This document shows, one piece after another, positions 39,903 to 54,900 of a stretch of 64,000 nucleotides of DNA; within the stretch, counting starts at the first letter, position 1; every line of letters begins with the position of its first letter. Source of the stretch: Leptidea sinapis (taxonomy: Eukaryota; Arthropoda; Insecta; Lepidoptera; Pieridae); the NCBI RefSeq assembly GCF_905404315.1, contig NC_066282.1, forward strand, positions 8,704,501-8,768,500, read 5' to 3'. Under the pieces are notes generated by a model. It was not told the DNA's origin. It worked only from the letters and a program-made list of their open reading frames with translations, and searched no databases. The position numbers were made by a program, and so were the translations under genes.

Positions 39903-42900
39903 GTAGAGAAGCATTAAAATTGAGTTTAGAATAAGTGCCCCACTCGTTTCAGTGTAGGTATTAACAGGAAATTATTTACAGGAAAGCACTGAGCTATCCA
40001 GAACACTAGATGAAAGACCCTTACTCTTTACCACTCTTGGTGGTGGTATGATAGCTGTGGAGCCTCATACAGGAAATATTATTTGGAAACTCAAGGATGG
40101 TATGTAACATAAGTGAGAAGCTATTGATATTTTAAATGCATATCTATTCTTCTTTTATATATTTTAAGTCAATTATAAATTTTCTAGCTATGATCTAGTT
40201 AAATAATCTGTACCTAATAAATAGAATTCAGTACCTAATTTAATTTGCAATACTTTGGAGATTTATGACATTGCAAGATATTGTATGATGTTAAAATATG
40301 TGACTATTAAGCACAAATTTAATTGTAGTTCTTGTGGCATATCACTTCACATCTGGGTAATTTTATAACGGTTTTTCCGACATATTCACAGTAGTAGGAA
40401 TGTAATAAATTAATTTTGTTGGATAAACCACTATTTTAATACCAAAAGAAGTTGCAAATTACTTTCTTTTTATCTGGATTACTACAACACGGCAACAAAC
40501 TATTGTCTACTAATATTTTTCACATTTTTATAATATTATGGTGGATAGACTTTTATGAATAATTTGGTTTTTATGTTGTTTGTTTTTCACGGTAAACTTA
40601 GAGTAAGAATTGTAAAATATTATTTTTGCATGCCTACCCGGCAGATTGTTAGCATCTATGATTATAATGTAACACCAATGTACCCATTCAATCTATGCAA
40701 TTAAATGACTTGATTTGATAAATAAAAGTGCTGTAAAGCATTCTATCATTCAATAATGAATAGTTCAATAAGAGTGTCTGAAGTTGCTATGTGTAATAAA
40801 TAAAACTAACTGCTCATTAGCAAAAGGTGAGGATACCTATGTATATATTTGTATGAATAGGTCTACCTAGAACTATTATTTGTTGTAAAACCTATCAAAT
40901 TTTGAAGGTATTTTTTTTTTAAAGTAAAGTAAGGTAAAATTATCCTCTATAATTATTATGTAAATATTTCTGATGATACCCCAAAAAAACTGACAATCTA
41001 TAATTACATATAAGCCATCAATTTATCAATGATAAACTGGTTTAAATGATTACCCTCCGAAATCTGCTTTGGTATTGTATATTGTGCTTATCAGTTCATC
41101 AGTGTTAATAAGGTTGTAATCTGTACATAAATGTATTTTATATATAAATGAAATTAGTCTGTTTGTGTGTGTTTTGAATAGTGAAGTATTTCTTTTATTT
41201 ATAATGTCAGTTAAATAACTTTTTACTCGAATGTATATATGGAATTAACAGAATATAACCAGAAATTAATTTTAAAATAATTTCTTCTAATCTCCCGAGC
41301 AGTTCTGCAAACATTGACTGTGCTTGTGGATAATAAATTATTAGCTATATTATTAAGTCCTAAAATGTGGTCCTCAAATTCTTTACACATAGACAAAAAT
41401 ACCTCTTCTTAAAAATCCTTAAATAACTTCAGTAAGATTATTTTTTTAATATATTTGTTATTTATTTTGTCACCTAGGAATATATACTCTATAATCCAAA
41501 ATTACCATTCCATATTCGTGGTTTCTGTATTAACAGCATATTTAGGGAATATATATACCGCAAATAAATAGCTTTTGCTGTATTATATTAAAAATATTAA
41601 AATTGTTTTATTGAGTGTATGCTTTGTTTCAGAACCAGTTGTAAAGGTCCCAAATCAGGATGACAATTTGATACCACAATTCCTCCCGGATCCACGACAT
41701 GGATCCTTGTATATGTATGGCCCGAGAGGAGACAAGCAAATGCTCAAGAAATTACCATTTACAATACCAGAGTTAGTGGCTAATGCCCCATGTCGATCTA
41801 CAGATGGAATTCTGTATACAGGGAAAAAAATAGATACTTGGTTCATGCTTGATCCAACAACTGGATATAGAGAACACATTTCAGGTACCTATACTAGTAT
41901 TAACACTATTTTAAGCTTAACTTCTCTAATTACATTAATTTTCAAATTCAAAATCCATACTGAAAATCATTTAATCATATTGCAATAATAGATAGTTATT
42001 AACATTTGTATACTACTTCTATGCTACAAAATATACAATAATAAGAATTATTTTAAAAAACATTATCAAACTCCTCCAATATTGTGTGCATATCGGGTAG
42101 GTTTGAGAATCGGCCAACATCTATTTTTAACGGACTTTAAAAAAGGAGGATGTTCTCAATTTGTTGGTATTTTTTATTTTTTTAGGTTTGTTACCTCAAA
42201 ACTTTCGACTGGGTGAACCGATTTTGATTAGATCTTTTTTTATTTGAAAGCTGGTGCTTCCCGTGTGGTCCCATTGTATTTTGGTCCAGATCTGACAATG
42301 GCATCCATGAGGAAACCATCAAAGTCTTACATTTGCTATATATATACATACATATAGCAAAGTGGATGATAAATTTACGAATAAATCAATATCGCGCCCA
42401 CCGATTTCGATGATTGTTTTATTATTGGAAAGGATATAAATTAAAATTAAATAATTAATTAAATAATTCACTAAAAATAATAAAAAATATATTTTTTTAA
42501 CTAAAACACAACCGACTTCAAAAACTCTATTCCAAAACAATAGATATATGCACTAAAAAGTATAAAAATAATTGAGTATTTTTATACAATATAATTAATT
42601 AATCTAATTCAAGTTATGATTATTGTCATTTTTGGAGTCGGTATCATCCAAGATAGGTGTGTAACTACATACATAGTTATAGGTGAGATGTGCTTGAGTT
42701 GTGAGGAGGCGAGAGGCGAGAGCGAGTCGCGGCGGAAGGACACCGATTCCAAAAAAAAAATAATCGTAACTAGAATTAGATTAATTAATTAGATTTTATA
42801 AAAATACGCAATGTTTTTGTTAAAAAAAAAAAATTTATACCCCATAATGATAAGGGTGACCCACCCCTAAATATTTATTTTTTATTTTTTTGAGCATTCA

Positions 42901-45900
42901 GCATCAAAAATAATTACAACTTAAAATTTTCATCTGTCTACGATCAACACCTATTTTTATATTCTGTTTCACCCACAGATCCGCAATAGGGTTGCGAGAT
43001 GGCAATCGTATACAATAACTATCGTAGTACGATAAATTGTATGTACGATATATTTAGTAGGTCTGAGAATTGGTCGTCTATTTTTTGTACCCCAAAAAGT
43101 TTAATTATTGAATTTCTTTTATTACTTTATATGGCAATACAATGTTTGCTGTGTCAGCTAGTATGTTATAAAATGCCTTGTTGTATTGCTGGAGAAAATA
43201 CAAGAGTGCTGCCACTATTCAGGGACCATGTACCTATGTCAGTAAGTTTGCTTAGTTCGCTAATAAGTTTCAAACATACCAATGCTTGAAACTATTTTTT
43301 TATGAAAGTAAGGGAAGATACGAGCAGGACGTTCAGCTGATGGTAATTGATACGCCCTGCTCATTACAATGCAGTGCTGCTCAGGATTCTTGAAAAACCT
43401 AAAAATTCTGAGTGGCATTACATTTGCGCTCGTCACCTTGAGACGTAAGATGTTAAGTCTCATTTGCCCAGTAATTTCACTAGCTACGGCGCCCTTCAGA
43501 CCGAAACACAGTAATGCTTACACATTACTGCTTCACGGCAGAAATAGGCGCCGTTGTTGTACCCATAATCTAGCCGGCATCCTGTGCAAATGAGCCTCCC
43601 ACTGGGAAAGGGAAACTTATTAGCGAACCCATGTGGTGGATTATGTGAGTGAATAAGTAACTTATTTCATGCAGATATATTTTATCTTACAATGGCTTTT
43701 TAAGCATTTTGTTTGTAGTATTTTTGAGTCTATGATAAATGGAGATAATTTTACACAGTATTGTTGTTTTTTTTATTTTGAACATCATCTAGTTGGCGTT
43801 TATTTTAATTGCTACAAGAATGACAAAGAAGTATGAGAACACTGCGCAACTGCAATAGAAAATTTGGCAAGAATCCATAATGTTGATCCGATGTAGATTC
43901 AGGCAGTGATTAATAAGTTACATTATTTAATCTTAGAATATTCTTTTCTATCCATTACTCACCGTTGGGTACAACAGCGGTGGCTTTTGCTGCTGCGAAA
44001 CAGTAGATAGGCATTAGTTTTAGTAGACTTAACATTTAATGTCTTCATGTCACGAGCGCAATTTTTTTTATGAAAATACGGGACGAGACGAGCAGGACGT
44101 TCAGCTGATGGTAATTGATACCCTGTCCATTACAATGCAGTCCGCTCAGGATTCTTGAAAAGCCAAAAAATTCAGAGCAGCACTACAATTGCGCTCGTCA
44201 CCTTGAGACATAAGATGTCAAGTCTCATTTGCCCAGTAATTTCACTAGCTCCGGCGCCATTCAGACCAAAACAATAATGCTTACACATTACTGCTTCACG
44301 GCAGAAATAGGCGCCGTTGTTGTACCCATAATCTAGCCGGCATACTGTACAAAGGAGCCCCCCGCAAATCTCGTAAAATCTATACCTTTCAGAATTTTGG
44401 GTGCATTATTATAGTGGCAGGTATTACTAACCATCACGTGATCGATATGTACGTCTCGTCACTTTTGTTCATAAAAACAGTGTAGGCCATGGTGGAATTA
44501 TGTTAAAATCCATTTTAAAGCTGTTCTATATTTATTGGCAACTACAGATGACTAAAAAGCACGTGGCCCAACATGCTTTATTCAATTTATAAGTAGCAAA
44601 CAACAAAATCATTAAAGGAATTTGTATATGTGATATAGTTATCAAGAGATAGTATCAGTAATTTCACTATTGGATGCTTTCATTCATTATTGCATACTTA
44701 ATTTAAATCGTTAAAGAGTATTTGTTGAAAGTAGATATTGGAAGTATAAAATACTTTATTGCTAAGTAATCACCGAAATCGAGTCAAGGACTTGTGCAAA
44801 AAAATCCTTATCAATGCATAGAGTATTGAAGATTTCGATTGTCATTACTAGCAATTGAAATTTGAAACAGTCTGAAGGCTTGGTAAAAGCAACTACATAC
44901 GAGTTACACCAAATTTACATATTGTGGGATATGTACGTGAATTCGATGCTTTATATTCAAATAACAAGGGTCCAAGAATATACCCTTGTGGTATCCCTAT
45001 ACCGAGAGAAGTCCCAGAAGATCTCCTGACATTCACACCGACCCGCTGAATCCTATTATTTCAATATGAGATCAGAAGATCGAGCGCAGATCTTCTTATA
45101 CCATAGTAAGTTAGCATCCTGACGAGCGTTGAATGTTGAACACAATCAAAAGCCTTAGATAAATCACAGAAGATACCAAGTGTATTCTGGGATTCCTCCC
45201 AGGCCTCAAAAATATTCCTGATAAGTTCAACACCTGCATCCCCTAGTAAAGCCAAATTGTTTTATATGAAGTAACTTATAAGTGTTAAAGTGAGAAAGCG
45301 TTTGGCTAAAATAAGGTCCGCAACACTTGTGACTCCTCTCGTGTTTGAAGAAACTATGGCCCGTGGTGATCGCATACCATCAGGTGACCAGTGTGTATCC
45401 GTTTCCAATAAAAAGGCCTCATCCAACTCCTTCATAAAGTTTAGTACCACCCGCATCACGAGGACTTCTGGCATCCCACAACCGCGCGTTTTGCAAGAAA
45501 TTTCTTGCCTCGCACAGCCAATTTGTGGAATCAATAACCGGCTGCGGTACTCAGGGACCTTCAAGAAAAAAGCATACTTAAAGGCCGGCAACGCATTTCT
45601 TGACACCTGTTATTGCGGATGTCCATGGGCGGCTGCCTCACCTCTCCCCATCCCTTGAGCAAAACATACAGTTTAAAAAAACAGACTGTGGTATGCTTTG
45701 TATTATATTGATTATTGTTTGTTTAGGTTTCGACAGATCTCAGTTATTCAATAGAGAGGATGCGCCGACATGCCAGCTGGACAAGAAGCGTAGTGTGTAC
45801 ATCGCGCGAACGGAATACAACATTCTGATGCACGACTCGAAGCATGCTAACCACAAGTGGAACGTCACCTTCTACGATTACACGTCGCACGCTATGGGCA

Positions 45901-48900
45901 AGGAGATGCTGAACGACTATGGTGAGGGCTATGAGACTAAATAAAAAAAAATTTGTAACGCCAATACAAATAATTTGTTATTTAAAGTAATATCGCGCAC
46001 TTTTGGGATTAAATAAATGTATAAATTTCATTTACACACCATAACTAACCCTTCCCGCCCACTTGGCTGGGCGAATTTTAAAAGGATATAAATTGAAATT
46101 TATTCATCTTATTACAAATTCAATAAAAAAATAAGTAGCCATAAAACATCTATGTAGTATAAATTTCGCATCGAATGGTGGTAGTTTCATGTCGATACGA
46201 TCAGTGGTTTAGGCGTGATTGAGCCTCAAACAAATACCATTTTTACAATATATATATATATATATGTATATGTCAATACTGGGTCTCGAAATCTCGAGCG
46301 ATTGCCAGTTTCGTGGTCATCTGGAAGGCAAAGCCAAATTGGCTTCAAAGAAACTGGGCGTCATTAATAGAGCACGGCAATACTTCAAGCCGGCCCACAT
46401 ACAAGCGCTCTACAAAGCGCAGGTCCGGCCACACATGGAGTATTGCTATCATCTCTGGTCTGGCGCACCCCAGTATCAGCTCGATCCATTTGACCGCGTG
46501 CAACGCAGAGCAGCTCGAATTGTCGGGGACCCAGTGCTCTGTGAACGGCTGGATCACTTGGCGTTGCGTAGAGATGTCACTTCATTGTGTGTCTTCTACC
46601 GCATTTATCACGGGGAGTGTTCCGAAGAGCTGTTTAACCTGATTCCTGCCGCCGAATTCCACCTTCGCACGACACGCCACAAGTTAGGATATCATCCCCA
46701 CCATCTGGATGTTTGGCGGTCCTCCACAGTGCGGTTTTCAAGGAGCTTTCTTCCACATACTACAAATCTGTGGAATGAACTTCATTGTGCGGTGTTTCCG
46801 GGACGATACGACATGGGTACCTTAAATAAAAGCGCGTACACCTTCCTTAAAGGCCGGCAACGCTCCTGTGATTCCTCTGGTGTTGCAAGAGATTGTGGGC
46901 GGCGGTGATAACTTAACAACAGGTGACCCGTACGCTCGTTTGTCCTCCCATTCCATAAAAAAGACATTGTTATAACTTTTCATTAAAAAGTTATTAAGCT
47001 ATTTAATTAATTTTTACATTTGACTTATTTATTTGAAAAAATAAATAATTAATGAATACACAAATTGTAATAAAATTTTGATGTTTTGAAATTATTATGA
47101 TTTAAAAACTCTTAAGTGCCAACCCTGACTTCTCTGCCGGCACAAACATAGTGATCGCCGGCTACCTTCCTCTGGCCCCACTACACCGCCTCTTCCCACT
47201 TGTGACGCCGTGTTTTTCGCGAAGATGTTCTTATAGATTTTTTAACTTTGCCTATTGGGTTATAAAGGTGACGTAACTATCTGGTGACCCATATTCTCAT
47301 TCGTAGTCCTAACAAATAAGAATTCGTAAAGGTATTTTAGACACACGCCATGCGGTCGGTTTAATCTGCTTACAACACAAATAACAAAACGCATGCAAGT
47401 AAATTAACAGCCGCGCCGTATCGAACTACTGATAAGCTTATATTGGATTTGTAGAATTGTTGTGATAGCGGAGGCAATGTGCTCCGTTATCATGTGGGAC
47501 ATATATTTTCGGTGATCGATTTTAAAATGCAAATGGCACTTTCGATAATGTGTGCTATGGGCGTTTTTTGTAACTTATTTTTAAAGGAATAGAGAACTAA
47601 ATAGTGCACGTGTCATCTGATGGTATGATGCACCATTGGGAGGCTAGATTATGGGTACCACAACGGCGCCTGTTTCTGCCGTGAAGCAGTAATGTGTAAA
47701 CATTACTGTGTTTCGCTCTGAAGGGCGCCGTAGCTAGTAAAATTACTGGGCAAATGAGACTTAACTTATCTTATGTCTCAAGGTGACGAGCGCAGTTGTG
47801 CTGCCGTTCAGAATTGTTGGGTTTTTCAAGAATACTGAGCGCCATGCATTGTTATAGGCAGGGCGTATCAATTACCATCAGCTGAACGTCCTGCTCGTCT
47901 CGTCCCTTATTACCATTAAAAAATACTTTAATGTCGCCCATACCCTTTTGCAACACCAGTACAATCACAAGACGATTACTGGCCTGGCGGATACCTTAGT
48001 CACGCTTTTTGCCAAATGGCAAAAAACGGAACCCTTAGAACCCTTGTGTCTGTTTGTCTGTCCGTGTATGTCACAGCCACTTTTTTCCAAAACCTTAAGA
48101 ACTATACTGATGGAACTTGGTAAATCGATGTGTTCTGTGAACCGCATTATCATTTTAACACAAAAATAGAAAAAAAAATATATTTGGGGGTGCCCCATAC
48201 TTAGAACTGAAACTCAATAATTTTTTTCATCAAACCCATACTTGTGGGGTCATTCTATAGAAATGACGATGAAAATAAGAAAATAATAAAACTAAAAAAA
48301 ATATATGATGAACGTTACCATGCAAACTTCCACCGAAAATTGGTTTCAACGAGATCTAGTAAATTTTTATTTAATACGTATAAATGATGAGAACTCATTT
48401 GCACTGTATGATTTTGAGCAAAGATTTTTTGCCTTTTCCATTTATAAAATATCATTTTCCTTTCTATATAACTTTTATATTATATTACTTGCTGGCTGCT
48501 TTTTTTATTTGAAGTTACGAACAGCATTATCTACCTATAACATTGTCAATATGAACTGAGTCATAATGGCATCATTGTGGCCCGTCATCATCTGGAGACT
48601 TAAAATCTCTTTTGTGTCTGTTTGTACCGGCACCTACATACTTCCAAGCGCAATGCAATGGTATTAATATTTTGCGGCACATAAAGTTGTGGTGGCAGAC
48701 TGGCAGTGCAAGCGGCAAAACAGAAAACCATCTAGAACAAACACGAGGCAGTAACATGTGTGTTGTCTTATATGTTTAAACGACCATTCATATATATATA
48801 TATATATACATATATTATCTGAATCTCGGGAACGGCTCCAACGATTTTAGTGAAATTTAGTATACAGGTAGTGTCGGGGGCGAGAAATTAATCTGCCTAG

Positions 48901-51900
48901 GTTTAAATTAAAAAAAAATCGTTATATCCGTGTTTTAATGAGAAACAGCTACAATAATATTAGAATAAAAAGGTAAATTTCACCACTATATACAAGACTA
49001 TAATAGCTCAGATGGGACATTGGTTGATCCGGAAAGCAGAAGACCCTGGTTCGAATCCAGATGTCCTATTAGTTTCTTTTTTTGGTCAAGTTTTGTACCT
49101 TCTTAAAAAACTGAGCAAGGCTCGGTCGTCCAGATATTATACATTAATAGTGGTCAACTTAGTTCGGACGCTAAATATTTCGATGTTTCGACGTCTTGTC
49201 ACTAAAACTATGCAAAGGTTATTACAAAAACATCCTGTAAGATGTTGACGCAGATCCATTTACACAGGTGGTATGCATATTTAAATTAAAATTTAATAAG
49301 TCCAAGAATAATTTATCTTTATTGTAATTTTTATAACATTCATATGTACAATATAATTGTTACATAGGATTTTACGCAACGAAACGTTGGAATTTTGATA
49401 TTTAGTTGGGACTTACCTGTAATCATGTAGGTCACGGAAATGACACTTATGAATGTTAATTTTTTTTTCTTATTGTATCTACTGCTACTACATAAAGGAT
49501 TGAACTAATAAGAAGAAGTAGCAAGAAACTCATTGCCACTCTTTTAAATCAAGATTTACAATTCCATCGTTTTACAAATCATTTTAATTAATAATTCATA
49601 TGTAAAGTGATGCAAGAAACATACTCGAACTTCAAATAGTCAATGTCTTACACGAGTAAGTCAAAAAAGTAAATGTAAATTAATACAAAAGTTATTGAGT
49701 ACAGTAGCTGTATCATCCACACACACCGTAACTAAATAAAGGTATTCTGTGAGTATTTTATAACGGATTATAAAAAAATATATAAAATTATTTTTTAAGA
49801 ATCTGAAGCCAAGCCTGCGGCATCAGGATCATCTTGCGACCACAAGCAACGCCCGTTCACGAGCATGACGCATGAGCCAGCCATCGCCTCCCTCAACCAT
49901 ATTTTAGGGAAGGGGACGACCCGTCCCATGTCGCCGCCATGAGGCCTCCATTACGGCATGTGATAGTACACATTTGATTCAAAATTGTAATAATAATAAA
50001 TACCAGTTCGTAGCGGGTGGGAGGAACCCTGCTCTGATCAGAGAGCAAAATTCAAAGAAATTAACATCTTGACTGTCGCTTCTCAATATATTCTTGATAA
50101 TGTAATGTATGTTCATAGGCACATAATTGAATTTGCTAGAAACTGTCATAACCATAATGTTAACACCAGGAACAGACATAAACTTATAATACCTTTATTT
50201 ATTTATGGTGTATGTGGATGATGCAGCTACTGTACTCAATAATTTTTGTATTAATTTACATTTACTTTTTTGACTTACTCGTGTAAGACATTGACTATTT
50301 GACGTTTGAGTGTTTCTGTTGCATCATTTTACATATTACATTGTAATTTGAAATGATTTGTAAATCGATGTACTTAAATGTAAATCTTGATATAAAAGAG
50401 TGGCAATGAGTTTCTTGCTACTACTGTACAGCTGAGATTGGGAGTATGAGCCGACATTTTAGATCATTTTTTCTCCATTGACTTAGCTTATACAGACAGT
50501 ATACATCTGAGTTACATTTCTAGGTATAATACATTTCACGTCAACGTCAAACGGGCGTGTAATGTCGTTTGATCGCAAGACCGGCGACCTAGTGTGGTCT
50601 CACCATCTCGAGACTCCAGTTGTCGCCGCCTACTTGCTAGACAGAGACGGCCTGATTTCCGTGCCTTTCAACTCGATTGGCGACGACACGCTCGACCATA
50701 TCATGGAGGATGCAACCACGCTAAGAAACGGGCAAGGCATTAAGAATTCTAATATTGAATTGTAGTAAGTAGCTATTTGAAATCCGAACACTGAACCCTA
50801 TATCAGCTTAACCTATGTAAATATTTTTTTGTATAGATTTATTTTAAATGAAAAATATTTCATATTTTAATTTCAAAATATCTTCATAAATATTTAAGCA
50901 GATATATTTTATTATATTTATACATTATTATTATTTTTATACAATTAATTTCAAGTATCCATTTTAAAGTTACCACGATTAGGTAAAACTCTTGTACATT
51001 TCGGAATGACATTCGTCAAGAAAAGTATTAGAAAACAATTCTATACAATAGCGATCTGGTAGGTATAATCTGTAACGTTAAAGGAGTTTGTACACTACAG
51101 TGAATCCACACGATGAAGGTATTAACAAAATATTGTATTGAGAAGTTTGAGAAAATGATCTAGACCATTTGGTCGTGTCATTATCGTATTATCCAGAAAT
51201 TTGTCGATGCATGCTTTGAAAATAAATTTTCTAGTCTCTTGATTCTTTCCGCTTTTGTACGTTTATACCAAGTTAATGTTATGGATACGGTGTAGTGGAC
51301 AGACACCTTTAACGTTAATAGCAGTCGTCGATGTGCATGCGTTTTTACAGTGTATTTTACGTTTCAATACTTCATGATTATTATTCCGAGATGTACAATA
51401 GATTTGCCTGATAGTGTAACTCTAAAATGGATGCTTGAAAACACTGGGTTGACGTTGACACGGTATGGTCTAATGGACAGTCTCCTTAATAGTGTAGAGT
51501 TGTAGTTACAACTGCATAAGCGAACAATACTTTGTATGTTCGACCTTGCAGTAATTATTTTAATCATATCGATATGCATGGAAGCTATCCAAAACATGTT
51601 GACCTTGTAAACAATAACATACTAAACTACTATCGCTTACAATGTGTTTAAGTTGTATTTATCTGATGTCAGAGGTGAAAAAAATTGGTCTTCGAAATTC
51701 TCAATATCTAGGCAGAACGGTGGCTGAATGATCTTGTTACCGGGAGGTCTGCTTGATGTGTTTTTAATTATTATTATTTCCTTTAAAGTTAAAGTTATTA
51801 TATGTTTTATGAAATACTCACAGAATACCTTTATTTCGTTACGGTGTGTGTGGATGATACAGCTACTGTACTCAATAACTTTTGTATTAATTTACATTTA

Positions 51901-54900
51901 CTTTTTTTGACTTACTCGTGTAAGGCATTGACTATTTGAAGTTCGAGTATGTTTCTTGCATCACTTTACATATGAATTATTAATTAAAATGATTTGTAAA
52001 ACGATGGAATTGTAAATCTTGATTTAAAAGAGTGGCAATGAGTTTCTTGCTACTTCTTCTCATTAGCTCAACCCTTTACGAAGTAGCGGTAAATTCAATA
52101 AGAAACAATACTTATATTTTTTTTTGACATTCATAAGTGTCATTTCCGTGACCTACATGAATAAATTGTTTTTGAATTTGAATTTGAACCATCAGGGACT
52201 GATATATTATAACTAACCTATATTATCAAAGTCCGTTCCATCAGTTTTCTTATTTTGTGTTGACATATGTTAATCAATTAACAAACTTAATTAACATACC
52301 GATTTTGACTACCTGTATAGCCGAGTGGTTGGCTACCTACTAAGCTAGAGGTCCCGGTTTCGAATCCCGGCAGGTGCAAGCATTTATATGATGAATATTG
52401 ATGTTTGTTTCCGAGTCATGGATGTTTATATGTATTTATGTATGTTTAAGTAAGTATATTGTATTATATATCATTGTCTTGTAACCCATAACACAGGCTA
52501 TACGCTTCATCGGGGGCAAGATAATTTATGTAAAAGTGTGTCAATATATATATATACTTCGTACCCCCTCCTATAGAATACGTTCTAGCGCTTAGTCCAC
52601 TTCGTTAACCATCCGAATCACAGGAATTATCCACAAATTTGTTTGTTTAACTTAGTTGTGGCTTCATCTACAGGATCTATACATTGCAGTTGATAACCTG
52701 CTCATCCCCAATAATTGCTAATTAGGAAATTGATTTGAGAATTGCTCTTTCTTCCTTTCAAAATTCCTTTTTTTCATTCAATCTATTTTTGATTGAAATA
52801 AATTTGTCCTTTCAGTCCAACGTTGTACATCGGCGAACATAATCACGGACTATATGCCCTATCGTCACTGGTTGACAAGAACACAGTGACAATATCGACC
52901 GGCCAGGCAAGGCCCTTGCTCATCGACGGACCCACCAGCGAGACCAAGCTGCAAGAAACACTCGAGCCATTCAAGAACGTCCACTACCAACTCAACGATA
53001 TAAACCTACACGTCACACCGCCTTACCTACTCTTGGGTCACTACAAAGTCCCGGAGCTAACGACCTCATGGATGCCACAACTGCCAAGTGTGAACATTCC
53101 GAAACGCGACGATAATTCACTGAGACTAATAAACGGCGAAGTGAGCGAATCTGACGAGAATGAGACGATTTTGAAATCGAATTCTATATCTGTGTCGGTA
53201 CAGACTGATGACTTGTTCAGTGAGTTCCAGTTCAGACCGGATTTATGGTACAAGCGGGTTTATATGTGGATGAACCAACAGGAGAATAAAGCGTTGAAGT
53301 TCGCTCTAATCATTCTGATGGGATTGGTGGTCGCGATGTTCTGGTATCTCCGTTTGCAGGTGCGTTTTTGCAGATATTCTTAAATATTTTATATACACGT
53401 GGTTAGAATGAAGAATGGTTGACATTTTATCATAACTTTGTTGAATTATGATGATAAGAATCTCCAGTATCCTCTTTTGACAGTTACAGTAACAACGTAC
53501 GTAAAGCAGAGTTTTCACTGTCCGAATCACTGACCTCTACTATTTACCACTGGACTGGCGTCTGTCAAAGTGCTTTTGTGCCTGTTTGATATTCGCCATT
53601 TTGGCGCTGTTGGCCATGTAGCGAGAGTCTGCGGTACTAAAACTAGTGATGACAACCTTAGCAAACATCGATAGATGGTAGGAAGCTATTTACAAAAAAA
53701 AATGTGTACTTTATTACGTTGATTCTTGAAGTATAAATAACACGGGAAACGAGCGAAATTAATTCAAAATGCAAAAATACTTCAGAATATTGTACGTTTC
53801 TTCGCAGCCTTTTGTATTATACGTCAATAGTTCTCTGGACGCTCGCGAGTGGCGCTTCAAATAGGCACAAAAATTTGCTGTCAAACGCATGAAATAGCCT
53901 GTCCAGTGGTATTTATACAGATCAGTGGTCCGAATACACTCGGATGTCTACTATGACGCTATTCCTTTTATGTAAACACGTGATCTTAGCGTGAACTGGT
54001 TTCAATTATACGAATTCACCTGGATTATTTTATAAAAAACAATATGGCGTCAATTAAGCAAAAGATATATTTGAATTTTGGCTCTAGAAGGTACAACTTC
54101 CTCAAGTCTATCTGCTTTCTGTATTTTTAGTGGGATTCTTTTGATTTCATGCTTAAATTAAATCAACAAATAGGTTATTGTCTTGATTAAACTATTAATT
54201 AAATAATCATTATTTTAATACATTTAACATAAAAAGACATTCACCACTACCTATACGTACCAAACAAACTTTATGTGACTTATATTTTGCGCATCGACTT
54301 TTTGAATATGTAGAGTGAGAATGGTTTGGCTTGACGAAGTAAATCATATTGTGTTTTAATGTAATTTCTTACTACTCAAGATATTCTAATATCTTAAAAA
54401 TACTTTGAAATTACGTGACTAGCGATAATGGACGACGAAGTCAAGTGCATGTTTAGCATACAGTCTTGTCAATAGAAACTGAATGATCGTCGATCATCGA
54501 TATATGAATCGATAAAGTAACAGTTCGATTTTCGCTGTTCAACAAAAAAATGAGACCATTCACTTTTTTTTTGTATAAAAAGTGAGACGCAGGTTACAAA
54601 AAAGTCGTTTCTTACTTTCGGTGAATAATAGTTATATTTCGTCACTATACATATTGTAATTGTATTTATCAAGTCAAATGATTATCGTCTAATATCTAAT
54701 TTGTAATAGAGAGCGTGAATTCAATGAGATTGAGTGTTATAAATAGTTCGTCTCTCGAAATTGTGTATCTCGGGTATCTCAATGTGCGGGGATTATATTA
54801 CCTATAATATGTTTATTTTTCCTGCCTCTTTTAAATCTTTTAGAAATACAATAGAAACAAACCTTCACGACTGCTCATGTTTTTTACTATTTATAAAATA

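Noticed and set aside
46219..46908. 229-codon frame as a host gene or Ire1 exon
   Set aside because: It is the C-terminus of a CR1-like reverse transcriptase inside Ire1 intron 4; sister copies are broken.
48305..48559. 84-codon hydrophobic frame as a small membrane protein
   Set aside because: AT-rich DNA easily gives Phe/Leu/Ile/Tyr-rich chance frames; no other support.
49003..49075. tRNA gene in the S3 repeat
   Set aside because: Only A- and B-box-like parts are good; the stems do not pair well and a second copy lies at 6963-7200 in a repeat context.
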